From positions 1,116,001-1,180,000 of the forward strand of contig JAHLMK010000010.1 in assembly GCA_019915135.1 (NCBI GenBank): a stretch of DNA of 64,000 nucleotides. The letters are read 5' to 3'. The notes under the pieces are model-generated. The model searched no databases. It worked only from the letters and a program-made list of their open reading frames with translations, and had not been told where the DNA came from. Made by a program: the position numbers and the translations under genes. Of the stretch, positions 45,062 through 56,119 are shown one piece after another. The stretch's first letter is position 1. Each line of letters starts with the position of its first letter. The DNA is from Strobilurus pachycystidiatus. Its lineage: Eukaryota; Basidiomycota; Agaricomycetes; Agaricales; Physalacriaceae.

Positions 45062-45714
45062 ATGACGACCGTTCTTCCCGGATGGCGCCTCCGCGCTCGC
45101 TTGCTGGCCTGTAACGGCGACGAAGACGTCGTGAAGATTCTCAGGGAATACGAGAAAATGTCCGAGGCATTGGAGGTCTTCTGGGTAGCGGTCTATGGCC
45201 TGCTACTTACGAGCTTCGGCGGCAACTCGGTCATGGTGTCGATGGATTGGGTAGACTTAGCGTTGCTAGCGATGGGCCTGGTCGCGGTCATGCTTGGATG
45301 TGCCGTCAACGTTCTGGTAAAATATCGATTGAACGCTGGTACGGCCGGAAACCTGAACGTTCTACGGGGTGCAACGGAGGACGGTTTTGCGCTGCTCGTG
45401 GCCATGGACATGGTCATGATGCTCAAGGGAACGGCTGCCATCTTCTTAGCTGGTGAGTTTGGCATGCCAGCGCCGACTCGGATGATCAAAACTTATCTTT
45501 TCAGTGGAAGCCATCGTTACAGCGTTTCGCATTATACCCCTAGGCGTCGTGGCTGCCATAGTCGTCGTCGTCGTATGGCTGGGCGTGGGACTTGGGAAAG
45601 GTATGTTGCCAATCATGCGTTTCCTTTGCTGTCCTCTTAATCGCCCGACTTCAGAAGGTGTCTTCGACGGGCTGGTAGCGCGCGTGGTCGGTTGGGTCGT
45701 TACGCGTCCTTGAA
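45062..45714 (+). CDS. Multi-pass membrane protein of unknown function
   Basis: ATG at 45062 (MTTVLPGWRLRARLLAC) starts a frame with VWVAVYGLLLTSF-type and LALLAMGLVAVMLGCAVNV hydrophobic helices, then LLVAMDMVMMLKGTAAIFLA. An intron (GTGAGT...TTCAG, about 45451-45506) joins IPLGVVAAIVVVVVWLGVG, and a second (GTATGT...TTCAG, about 45601-45655) joins the end GLVARVVGWVVTRP-stop at 45714. Three to four membrane spans in about 180 residues. Both introns are in phase. The 5' end may include an upstream exon. No family recognised. Confidence 0.55.
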
Positions 45715-46229
45715 CGGGTGCGTGTCCATCTCTTCGCTTGATACTCTGAATCTTCTGATAGGACCACACAATCTAACTAGGCGAATTTCGGGCGACGAAG
45801 ATCGGAAAAGTCATATGTATTAGCTGCGGCCTGGTAGGGGTATTTGCGCGGACAGCATCGTACAGCGCGCTGTATTCTTGGTAACCCTGATTCTCTTGGA
45901 GAAACATATGAGTGTTTCTGTCTTGTACCGATGAATCCCTTCCGAGGAGCTCAAGGGCATCGAAATGGAGCAGACAATGATTGTATGTAAATTGTATTTG
46001 TATCTCATATATAATGCATTTCTTCACTGCGCTGAAAGTCTTGCTTTTAACTCTTTCAGGAGTCATCTATCAGTCGACGGGCCTAAGTATCGACGCGTTG
46101 TTGGTAGTCAGAGCGCGATCGATTTTCGCTGAGAGGTCGTTGAGAACACGCTCAACTGGCGAGCATGAGCAGCCGAGTGGCCGAACAGAGGCTGCCGAGA
46201 ACCCGATCGATGGGCACTCATCAGCCTCT

Positions 46230-46600
46230 CACCGGGCGTTTTATTTTTCCCCGGCAAAAGGTAGTGTTTTGCCAGCGGAAAAGATTTCCTTTCTCTCGGC
46301 CTTTGTGCCGGGCAAAAGGCAATCATTTGCCGTGGTAAAATGTTGCCTTTGTGCGCGGCAATTTGCTTCCTTTGTGCTATGAATTTGGATCTATTTCTCC
46401 GGATCAATTGATTGCCTTTGTCGGCTGAAAGATTTCATGATTTTCTGGCGTAATTTCTCATATTTCTCCCTCGCAAAAGCCATCCTTTGGTCTTTCCTTT
46501 TGCAGACGTAAAAGGATGTCTTTTTCTTCGGCAAAACATTGGGACAAATTAATACTTTTGCCCAACCTTTGTCCTTTCCTTTTACCTCAGGTAATACATT
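46230..46600. repeat. Cluster of GGCAAA/TTTGCC motifs
   Basis: About eleven irregularly spaced occurrences of GCAAA or TTTGC cores in both orientations, several as inverted pairs (for example GGCAAAAGG...TTTTGCC at about 46251-46274 and GGGCAAAAGG...TTTGCCG at about 46310-46333). No coding sequence. It lies 220-590 bp upstream of the first AAA-like paralogue. Confidence 0.55.
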
Positions 46601-46821
46601 TGAGCCCACGAAGTGTGATTGGAATGGGGCGTGGATCTGACATAGACTGTGGATATGGTGTTGGGTGAAGCCACCAGGTCCACAATTTGAATCAGCCACA
46701 CGATCGATCGACAAGTCACATGATTGAGGCCTTTGTTCGGTTACCCGGGCTACGGCCAATTGGAACTCAGCTTCTTCCTTTGCCACTACCTCTACGCAGC
46801 AAGCACGGACATTTCGCCCCA

Positions 46822-48289
46822 ATGTCGCTGAAAGACCTTCACGCCTCTGGAGACGACGTCTTTGACTTTCCAGACTATGACATGGACGACTCGCTCTCTG
46901 AGCACTCGTTTGATGGGTCTGACAGTGGTAAGCACACGCACGAAGTCGCCTGGAAGTCGCTCTCTAACGCACAGTACAGCCTCTTCGGATGGGTCTTCTG
47001 ACCTGTTCTCCACGGTTTCAGCATTAACACTGCTCTCGACACCCTCAACGAGTCCTAATCGAAAGCAAATATTCTCTATGCCACCGAGTCCCGACAAGAC
47101 AGAGGACACTGAGCGGCGGTCGTTTGGTCCAGAACGGACGCGTCCTGAGGGGTGTTCGATATTCTACCAGACACCTGTCCTGATCTCGCAACATATCTTT
47201 CGATCTTTCCACGACATCGCTCAGGTGGGTCACATCTGAAACATGAATATGACTGCTGCTCACTTTTCACAGCATGAGACTCCCATAGGCGACGATTTTG
47301 CGCGATTCGGCACAAATTTCGGGACCGTCTGGGTTGACAAATTGCGCTTTCTGTTCACGCTCTGCCCTAGATTACCCATGAAGGGCAAACTGGGGCTGAT
47401 TCGCCGACCTTCAGGACATGGCCTGTCGACCTTTATCAATGCCTGCTCGTTTGTTCATGATCCCTTGGAGGCCCCCATTGCACGTTATCTGTATGGACCT
47501 CCCGTTCCCGTTAAATTTCCTGTGCCGTTTCGCGGAGAGAGCTTGGTGATCCTAGTCCGTATGGAAGACGCATTCGCCGACATGACCGGCGATCTCTCAA
47601 CTACGTTCAATAACTACATGAACAGCAACCTCCGAATCTTCCTTCGTCGGTATCGCAGCATACTGGGCATCACACTTGAGACCATCGAGGATTATATTTA
47701 CCGGTCGTCTAATTTTACCTTCAAAGCGATTATGGTGGGTGTGTATACCTTCTTCACTGAATCTCCTACTCATCGTTTTTAGAACCTCATTGCTCGGGTG
47801 GATAGGCAAAATCGGGTCTTGGTCTTTGTCGACGACTTCAATTATCCGCTCATCCACGCGAAACCTCACAATGTGGATGAAATCAAGGATGCGATCTTCT
47901 CGTCTCTTGTATGTCCTGTACAAGATGCGCTCAGGAATCATCACATCGTCGGTGGATTACTCGTTGGACGTCCCGCGTCCGAAGAGCCATCCTGGGCCAA
48001 GTCTGATAGTTACGACCCCTTCTCGTCCATAGGATGTGACATCTCGAATACCCCCGCTGTCACAGGCGCCTTCGGTTTTACGATGCCGGAGGTGAGAGAA
48101 CTGGCACGCGAAATTCTGCTTGACCAGGAGGTCGAATCGGAGGTTGTCGCCGAAGTAGAGGCTAGCAAAGACGTTTACCGTTATGGTGACCATGTCGAAT
48201 TCTCCATGAAGACAGTGCTTTCACTTCTTCGGAAGAGGACTGGACAGTGTGGTGAATTGGGCAAGCTGCCACCGTTGGAGCGACGATGA
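46822..48289 (+). CDS. AAA-ATPase-like family protein with degenerate P-loop, paralogue 1
   Basis: Four exons; introns 46928-46979, 47225-47272 and 47735-47782, all in phase; about 439 aa. N-terminal 115 residues acidic/Ser-rich with the signature PERTRPEGCSIFYQTP. From residue 133: GTVWVDKLRF, then RRPSGHGLSTFI at 161-172 where a Walker A is expected, an SLVILVRMEDAFAD strand, FNNYMNSNLRIFLRRY helix, VLVFVDDFNYP at 283-293 (Walker B-like) and DISNTPAVTGAFGFTMPEVR (sensor-like region). The order fits the fungal AAA-ATPase-like family, where the loop normally reads G-x-G-K-S/T. Here Leu replaces Lys, so ATP binding is doubtful. No nuclease domain follows. Cytoplasmic or nuclear; role unknown. 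Confidence 0.75.
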
Positions 48290-48632
48290 AGAGTAGGATA
48301 CGCATATCCACATGAGCTCATTGCTATCACATTGCTTTCGAATTTCCATATTGCATCGCTACTATCGCTACTTGGACAACACAAACATGGCCGCATATGA
48401 TCTCAGCTTGAATAACTTAGTTTAGTGGCTGCTTCATTATCATTGACAGAATATTCTACAAGCGGGTTTCGCTATCAACCTATGTTTAGGCCCGAGGTGC
48501 CACTTTCATATTCTTCCGTTCGACTTGAAGATTGCATCCCCGCGTCCCGATTGATTCTCTAAAAACGAAGGACCAAGTTGTGCCCAGTGCACTGCCGTCG
48601 GCTGGCTAATCGAATTTGTACTACCGTTCGAC

Positions 48633-48648
48633 GGAGCTTGAATTGCAG
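48633..48648 (+). promoter_or_regulatory. 16-bp element conserved upstream of paralogue 2
   Basis: GGAGCTTGAATTGCAG lies 65 bp before the ATG and is identical to 50645-50660, 44 bp before the ATG of paralogue 3. It may be part of the promoter or 5' UTR, or simply inherited with the duplication. Confidence 0.3.
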
Positions 48649-48697
48649 CCTTTTCTCTTCCAACCATCCAACCCATTACGGTGAAACTGACATCCAC

Positions 48698-50090
48698 ATG
48701 CTCTCATACGAAGTCGCCGAGGACCTAGTACCGGACCTTGCCAGTGCGGGCCCACTATTTGACGAGTCTGTATATGGTGAGAAAAATGCGCTCTTGAGCG
48801 ACTAACTCTGTCTCATCCTCCCCCAGCCTGTCCGTCGGATCATCTACAAGACTTGCTCTCCTCGGTGACAGCCTCAAGCAGGGTAGTGACGCGCCATGCG
48901 CCCAGTCCAGAACGGACGCGCCCTGACGACTGCCCGCTGTATTACACGCCACCGACTCCAATATCTCAGCATCTTTTTCGATCCGCCGCAGAGACACCCA
49001 AGGTAAGATATTGTGAAAATGTAGAATAATCATGCTCAAGACCGGTAGCGAACGCGCCGAACACCTATCAGTGCTGGGTTTCAACAATTTAGCACAGTCC
49101 CGGGAACCGTTTGGGTTGACAAAATACGCTTTTTGTATGCATTGTGCCCCAGGGTACCAGAGGTGGGCAAATTGGGCATAGTTCGGCGACCTGCAGGACA
49201 CGGCCTGTCGACATTTGTCAATGCATCCATATTCGTCCATGATCCCAACAACGCTCCCATTGCTCGATATCTCTACGGACCTCCCATCCCCACCAAATAC
49301 CCTGTCCCTTTCGAAGGAGAGAGTCTTGTTCTCTGGGTTCGTATGAAGGATGCATTCGCCGACACGATAGGCGATATCTCGTCTACATTCACTCGATATA
49401 TGAACCACCAACTCCGGAGCTTTCTGCGGCGTTATTTGGACCTACTCGGCATCACCGAAGAGGCTGTCGAAGATTACATACGTTGCTCTTCAAATGCTAC
49501 CTTCAGAGCGATTATAGTGCGGTGTATACATCTTCTTCGTCGGCTCTGCATCTCATAACTTCGTCTAGGACCTCATTACCCAGGTGGATAGGCGAAATCG
49601 GGTCTTAGTTTTCATTGAAGACTTCAATTATCCACTCATCCACTCGGAACCTCACAATGTAGGGGAAATCAAGGGTGCAATCTACTCATCCCTGGTGTAT
49701 CTTATGCGGGAAGCGCTCGACAATGGTCACATTGTCGGTGGAATTCTGGTTGGACGCCCCGCCTCGGAAGAGCCACCTTGGACCAAGTCTGATGATTTCG
49801 ATCCCTTCGCCATCATCGCATGCGACATTTCGGATACGCCAGCCGTGCAGGGCGCCTTTGGATTTACCATTCCTGAGGTCAGAGAACTCGTTCATGAAGT
49901 TCTCCGCGATGAAGAGGTCGAATCGGAGGTAGTCACGCAAGTGGAGGCCAGCGAGGACGTTTACCGTCTTGGTAATCACGTTGAATACTCCATGAAGACA
50001 GTACTCGCGCTCCTTTGGAAGCAGACTGGGCAGCGCGGTGATTTCATCAAGCTGCCACCATTGATGGCCAGCGACTCGGATGACGAGTAG
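48698..50090 (+). CDS. AAA-ATPase-like family protein with degenerate P-loop, paralogue 2
   Basis: Same four-exon structure as its neighbour. ATG 48698 (MLSYEVAEDLVPDLASAG); intron 1 ends CCCCCAG (about 48827); exon 2 holds SPERTRPDDCPLYYTPP; intron 2 ends at an early ACCGGTAG (about 49047), which gives the in-frame join to TPISAGFQQFSTVPGTVWVD, whereas the later CAG acceptor would hit a stop. P-loop position reads RRPAGHGLSTFV; Walker B-like VLVFIEDFNYP; then DISDTPAVQGAFGFTIPEVR. Stop at 50090 after SDSDDE. No frameshift. It diverges from paralogue 1 mostly at the N-terminus, as expected for an older duplication under protein-level constraint. Confidence 0.75.
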
Positions 50091-50644
50091 GATATATCAT
50101 GACTTTCCCGCGCATCTTTGTACTAAGCTATCCCATTGCTTTCGAAACCACATCGCTACTTGTACTTACCGCACACATATCTATCTCACAAATTCTCACC
50201 TCGAATCATAGTTTGAAGTAAGCTTATGCGCATTCGTGACACACTGACGGCAGCCATCACTTGGAATTGAGGCTTTTATCTTAAACTGACGCTGCAGAGC
50301 CACTCTTAAGTCTTAAAGTACTTGTTGTCGCACGATTGCAAAGGGTATCTGGCCGGCATGAATTCGCAATGGCGGCGGCGGAGTTCGAAGTGAAAGTTGT
50401 CAGCTTCATGTCCGTCGACTTGAACGAATTGTTATTAATTGAGTGAACGTCACCTATTTGACAACGCCAACTCACTGAGTGTCTGTCGGCTGACTCCGCT
50501 CGTCAAGCGTTGACCATAGGCGCCGTCCGAGCAAGGCTCAAAGGGAGGCGCGCCAAGCGAAATCACGCAGTATGTCTCGAAATTTTCATGGGCCGAAAAA
50601 TGACCAACGGGTCGTCGAGGTGGACCGTGGCTACGCTGGTCGGC

Positions 50645-50660
50645 GGAGCTTGAATTGCAG
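50645..50660 (+). promoter_or_regulatory. 16-bp element conserved upstream of paralogue 3
   Basis: Same sequence as 48633-48648. The similarity extends weakly on the upstream side. Confidence 0.3.
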
Positions 50661-50688
50661 CTCTCAGTACCCCCTCTCCACGCCTCAG

Positions 50689-52178
50689 ATGTCTTTAGAG
50701 GATATAGACGATGTAGACGGCTCTTATGAATATTCTTTGTTCGATGAGCCTGCCTATGTGATGGACGACGCGCACTCGGAGCACTCGTCCCATGATTCTG
50801 GTGAGAAAACATCTCTTTGGCCCAATTTACACTAATCTTCTATGCAGACTCGTCAGACGAGTTTTCTGACGCGTTCTCCGTTATTTCAGGTTTAACGACG
50901 GTCGACACACAGACATTCTCCTCCCCTCTAAGCCCCGAAATCAAAGAGACCACTTTTTGCCGGTCGCCGAGCCTAGAGCGTCCCCGTCCTGATGACTGCC
51001 CCTTGTGGTACAGGCCACCCATCCGAATCTCACGATACATATTTCGGTCTCCTGAGGACTTCGACTTTGTGAGTAATCCTTTCACATGAGAAAAATAAAA
51101 AAAACTGACTAATCCATAGCGCCAGCCACCTGTTGGCCAAGATTTTGAACGATTTGGAATTAGACCCGGAACCGTCTGGGTTGACAAAATGCGTTTCATA
51201 CCCTCACTCTGCCCTCGGATTCCCATACAGCGCAAGCTGCACATGATCCGTCGACCGTCCGGCTTTGGCTTGTCGACCTTCATCAACACCTGCATGGCCG
51301 CCCATGACCCTGACTATGCGTCTCTCTGGCGCTATCTCTATGGACCGCCCGAACCTATTCAATTTCCGATAGAACTCATAGGCGAAATTCTAGTGCTCGC
51401 AGTCTACATGAAAGAGGCGTTCACTGATATGAGCGGCGACGTGCGCACGCAATTCAACGACTACATGAACTCTGAGCTCCGATTCTTCCTTCAACGATAC
51501 CATATGAAACTGGGCATCGCCGAAGGCGATGTCGGCAACTACGTCCACAGAGGCGCTCATGCAACCTTTACCTCAGTCATGGTCAGTCTAATTTGGGCCT
51601 TGTCTTTTACGTACTAAATCTCATTACAGAGCCTCGCCACTCGCTTCGAAAGGCCACACCAGATTCTTCTATTTATCGATGACTTCAATTACCCGTTCAT
51701 CCACGCGACGCAAGAAAACGCAGTCCACATTGGGGACGCAATCGACCGATTCCTCGTCTTTCCTGCATTGGATGCCATCAAGAATAATGACATTGTTGGC
51801 GGAATGCTAGTTGGTTGTCCCGCCTCGGAAGAGACGTCCTGGAACAAATACGATGGTCGGGATATCTTTGCACCTATTGCAAGTGATGTTTCGGACACCA
51901 GCGCCAACCATGGCGCGTTCGGTTACACGATGCCCGCCACCCATGGCGCGTTTGGGTTCACGATGCCGGAAGTCAAAGCACTGGTGCAAGAAATCTCACA
52001 GGATGCTGAGACCCGATCGCAGGTAGTTGCGGATGTAGAAGCCAGCGAGGATGTTTACCGTTCAGGAAAGCATGTGGAATACTCGATGAAGACAGTCATC
52101 GCCCTTCTTCGACAGCGGATTGGCTGGCGACCTAGTCCACCCTATAATCGTGACGTCTGGGAAACCAACAAGGAGTAG
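50689..52178 (+). CDS. AAA-ATPase-like family protein with degenerate P-loop, paralogue 3
   Basis: Four exons from ATG 50689 (MSLEDIDDVDGSYEY); the frame is open further upstream, but the start aligns with MSLKDL of paralogue 1. Exon 2 has LERPRPDDCPLWYRPP; exon 3 has RFGIRPGTVWVDKMRF, RRPSGFGLSTFINT at the P-loop position, and FNDYMNSELRFFLQRY; exon 4 has ILLFIDDFNYPFIHA. An 11-residue tandem duplication (HGAFGYTMPAT then HGAFGFTMPEV, about 51909-51975) is unique to this copy. Ends with a short unrelated tail after DVYRSGKHVEYSMKTVIALL. Introns in phase, no stop. Confidence 0.75.
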
Positions 52179-52299
52179 GATCAGGGAAGTACATCGCTAT
52201 TGCTTTCATCACATTGCTCTCGAAACTGCAATCTGCATCTTTACTTGTACAATACACTCGTGTATCTATCCTTGTAACCTTTGCCTCAAATTTCTCTTT

Positions 52300-52457
52300 A
52301 CGGTTTGAGGCCGCTGAATCGATGGTTCTTGCCGACATAGAGTGACCTGATAATGTCCACCGTTCGGGTGAGCACATAAACTACTCGATGAACACATTAC
52401 TGCACTTGCAAGAGCGGGCAGTGTGGCGAAGAGTGAAGGGCCACGAACATAAGTAGA
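52300..52457 (+). pseudogene. Relic of a fourth AAA-like paralogue (3' end)
   Basis: Reads EAAESMVLADIE, a TGA codon, PDNVHRSGEHINYSMNTLLH and LQERAVW, aligning with ETRSQVVADVEASEDVYRSG and KHVEYSMKTVIALL of paralogue 3. Only the last 50 or so codons are recognisable. It lies about 120 bp after paralogue 3 and shows that the tandem array was once longer. Confidence 0.7.
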
Positions 52458-52794
52458 CGATTGATAATGTTTGGCGCTTCCTGTGGATCCAGACCAGTTG
52501 ACGCTACCGTGAAGCGCGTTATATACAGCTCGAAACATCAAAGAGATCCTTCAACTGGAAGAATGATGATTGATTTCAACGGTATTTAAGCGAAGTACTG
52601 TTTATGTTTTGGTGGGTGTATATAGAGGATGATCTACATACTTATCTTTCGAGGGAAGAGGAGAAGGTCGTAAATAAGTAAGACTATACTGGTTCGTATC
52701 TAACGCCTGCAGAACGACGTTCTGAGCCGATGAGTTTTGACGGAGGGCCGTATCATGTATGTAAGCACTCCAAAGACTCTTTATCCATCGCATC
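52458..52794. other. Intergenic between convergent genes
   Basis: Short frames only; contains the 3' flank of the DUF6535 gene. Confidence 0.4.
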
Positions 52795-53658
52795 CTACTG
52801 GCAGCGCTCCATATACGGAGGAGGACCACCATCCTCGAAAGGGGCTTCGACATCGGACCTCCCAGGGCGCCTGCGAGAAACAATCGCCGATATCAGCACA
52901 CCAAACGCGTATCCAGCAAAGCCCATCCCAGCGAATATGCCAAAGAGATAGCCCAACCGCTCGTCGAACGAGTGCATGAAGATGCCTAATCCGAGAATGA
53001 ACATCCCGACACAAGCATGCATTCCCCTGGTCAACGACGCGATGATCCTGGGGACGCCCCACTCTTCCATCTGCATGTATCTGTAGTGCCTAATGCGCGC
53101 CCGATCTCGAGGGCAGCCGGACGGGAGGGACGTATTATCGTTCACCCACTGCTTCGCGAGCATACCGAAGAGAGCGATGGACAGGCTGAAGGCAAAGCTG
53201 GCGAACCAGAGGCCGTTAGCCAACTGGTGAGCCATCTTGGGGCTAGAGGCTGTGGCGATGTCGGCGGGGGGTATATCCTTGAGAGTACCATGGTTGCTGA
53301 TGGCACGCGAGATTTCGACTAGTTCTGTGAGTAGGAGCACCATCATGGACTTGTAGTCCGGTTCCAAAAGGTGGTAGGATTCTGAAAGAAGCTTGGCGAG
53401 GACGACAGTGAGCATGCCGGACTATCGTTCGGACTGGTCAGGATGCAGTCGATTCGCGAGGCAGATGTAACATACAAATATGATGACGACGTCGAGCTCG
53501 TTCCGCCACCGCTCGTGTCTCTCCTTGTCGAAACGGGCGGAGACCTCCAAATACACCTTCCATATCCTGGCGTTCGGGCCCATCTCTGTATATTCCTCGT
53601 CTGATATGTACTTTTCCTCATAATCAATGGCGATCACCGAGTCGACTACGTTGGGCAT
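52795..53658 (-). CDS. DUF6535 membrane protein
   Basis: From ATG 53658 (MPNVVDSVIAIDYEEKY), exon 1 has the family motif ARIWKVYLEVSARFDKERHE and RWRNELDVVIIF, an intron (GTATGT...CGATAG, about 53420-53473), then SGMLTVVLAKLLSESYHLL, EPDYKSMMVLLLTELVEISR, NGLWFASFAFSLSIALFGML, AKQWVNDNT, GCPRDRARIRHYRYMQMEEW and two more membrane spans (MFILGLGIFMHSF and FAGMGFAGYAFGVLISAIV). The pattern WK-Y-EA-D-D, then GLWF-S-ALSL-AL--L-KQW and RARIR-YRY is that of DUF6535, a membrane domain expanded in mushrooms. About 270 residues, four spans. Function unknown. An upstream exon cannot be excluded. Confidence 0.82.
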
Positions 53659-53659
53659 C

Positions 53660-54915
53660 AGTAAAGACCTCAAAACAAGAGGCGCAGACGATGCATACCC
53701 TCTTCGACGACGACGGAGGACCGTGATCCAACGCCACGGAGCCCTCTCCTTCCCCGATGAGCAGGCATCTTGGCAGTCATGACGATACGGACAGAAGTGA
53801 AGTCGGATGCAAGAGCGGTAGTAGGATGCAAGAGTCCTGTTGACGATCTCCGCACTCAGGAGACCTCTTTTATATACACCGAGGCCCCGGTAAAGGCAAT
53901 CACTCGGCTGAGGCAAAGAAAAACCTGAACGCCACACAAGGACTTGGTTGCTGTAGAATGATCCTAGCCGAAGCATCAGACCTTGGAGGAACCTCGAATG
54001 CTTTACACTGACAGCTGATTGCCGACCGATAAACAAGTTTTGCCCATATCGAGACTGGTTCTACAGCTTTAGTATAATCCCATCAGCATCGCCCCAGTTA
54101 AGCGCTGATACAGGTGGCAATGGCTGTCGTTAATCCATGTGTCTTCGTGTCGGTGCCTGTGCGACGAATGATCTTGTGGCACTATGTGGCGCATTTGCCT
54201 AGAGGGTTGCACAGGAACGAGAGGCTCTTGAACAAGAAAGCCAACATGGTCACAAAGCGGCTGACCTGCAACGAATGCTGATGAGCAGGTAGGTAGGTAG
54301 TATATGGGAGATGAAGTGACGACACCGACAGGACACATATCATCATCGGTCGGCATGTTGTCACCAGAAGATCCGGCTCTGATTTTTTTCGTGGGAAGAG
54401 TAGGCCACTGACGATTTGATGTGGCGCAACGATATCCAAGGCGGACAAGTCAACAAACCCAGGTAGATCTCGACTGGTCTTTTGTGTGAGCCAGATCAAT
54501 CAGGCTCGAAGGAGGACTCACAAGCACAGGAATTTTCAATCACAGTGGATGGACCTGTGAGCTAGTCGCTGTGGCGCTGTCCTCTGTGTCAAGTAGTTAT
54601 ACAGTGTGCAACACGAAAAATGCCACGTGCGCGCTGTATTTCCGCCGGCACTGTATTGTGAAGGGTGGACACATACGCGACTACAGGCAATTATCGCAGC
54701 GGAGGACAAAGTGGGCACGTAAGACGTGATGGTCTGGGAGAAATCGAAGAGAGCTACTCAGTAGAGTGAGGGAAGATGACACGGAATGACGCGGAAGCAG
54801 TAACTGGACGAGGCCACGTGTCCGATCTCCTTTGCTTTTCGCCCTCATCAGCTTGTCATCAGCCCTCGTGAATGATTGAGTCAATCCTCATGATGATGCG
54901 CCGCTCTACTTACTA
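53660..54915. other. No recognisable gene
   Basis: The minus-strand frame 53660-54036 may be 5' untranslated or first-exon sequence of the DUF6535 gene. A GGTAGGTAGGTAG microsatellite occurs at about 54288-54300. Nothing else supported. Confidence 0.35.
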
Positions 54916-54917
54916 GC

Positions 54918-55460
54918 ATGGTCGACAGTGCAACTGGTCAAGGTGCGCATACAGTCTGCCCTCATATGTCTCATCCCAAACTACTTATGCCTGTCACTTG
55001 CACGTAAGACGAATGCGACACCCAATCATTTAACGACGCCAGTGGTATCGGTCATTTGGACTCTGCAAACCTTGTCCCGCCCCTGCCGCACGCAGTCTCT
55101 CCCCTTCCCAACATCGCAATCCTTCTCCCATCCATCACCCCCTCTCGTCCTGTCATATTACCATCCTCCTTCGCCCATTCTTCGTTATGTTTATTGATGA
55201 CACCGCATATAGTTTGGCCGGTCGATTTAGAAATTGGGGCCTCGCGCACTTCACTCCTCCAACGCCATCATCGAATGACCGGACGCCACGTCAAATTCAT
55301 GTTGCCGGACACATTCCATCCGGGTCTGGCTTGTCCCCGAGCCCACCGCACACCCACGCCGAGCGCCTCACCGATCCTCCTTCAGATGCTTCATAGCGGA
55401 GGAGTGCGCCGACTAACGTCTTCGTCGCTTGCCACGTCCTTTTGGTCTCCGTCGCACTAG
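54918..55460 (+). CDS. Possible two-exon protein, unrecognised
   Basis: ATG 54918 (MVDSATGQ), an intron with GTGCGC donor and CACGTAAG acceptor (about 54943-55008), then DECDTQSFNDASGIGHLDSA and a Pro/Leu-rich frame open to 55460. Phase is maintained. Composition is low in conserved-looking residues and no family is recognised, so it may be chance. Confidence 0.3.
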
Positions 55461-56090
55461 GATGTGAGGAGGAGCTGGTCTAGCATGCATTCTGGCCACA
55501 TGGACCCTCTGCCCTTGTCGATGCTTTGCTACTCTTTGGCCGCGTGCTGCACTCGTGGATTCTGTTCTGTATCCGAGTATGCCCCGGCCTCTCTGGCGTT
55601 ATGGGAGCGTCCGCACAGCCCTCGATATACATAGTCGTGGACGAATGCAGTACTATCCCTTGTTTGTCTGTCAAGTATAAACTGATCTTTAATTTCCACC
55701 ACCGTTACCGAGATCCATAATATTGCACAAGTCAAAGGCTGGTTTTCGATCTAGGCGCTGCTCAGGCTATGTCAATCTCATTCCATCTCTCACCGAATAT
55801 ACCGAAACGCTTTCTGAGAAGTCGCTTATCTGATGGCTGAGCCTTCCCGAGTCAAACGCGATGCGTTTCTCACCGCCGAGGCAAGCTTGGCTCTTGGGTG
55901 CGTGCGCAACCTACGACGACGCATTCAAGGACGTGTTCACCAGAGAGCCTTCCATTATTATCCTCGGTAGAGGTGCATGACAAGCCGATTCACCAGTATA
56001 TGATTCGGAGCTGATCGAGTCTGCCTAGGGGAGACAACTTCAGCAGGTGTGTCAATAAGCCACGCCGAAATCGCGTTTTTTCACAGCAAT
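55461..56090. other. Intergenic or 5' part of the CHAT gene
   Basis: An ATG at about 55831 opens MAEPSRVKRDAFLTAEASLA for 45 codons, followed by stops; it may be a first exon with an unplaced intron. Confidence 0.3.
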
Positions 56091-56119
56091 TATCGGCTTC
56101 ATTCATTCTGTTTTTGGCT

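Noticed and set aside
45773..46066. 97-codon minus-strand frame
   Set aside because: Lacks conserved-looking sequence and overlaps intergenic DNA; shadow frame.
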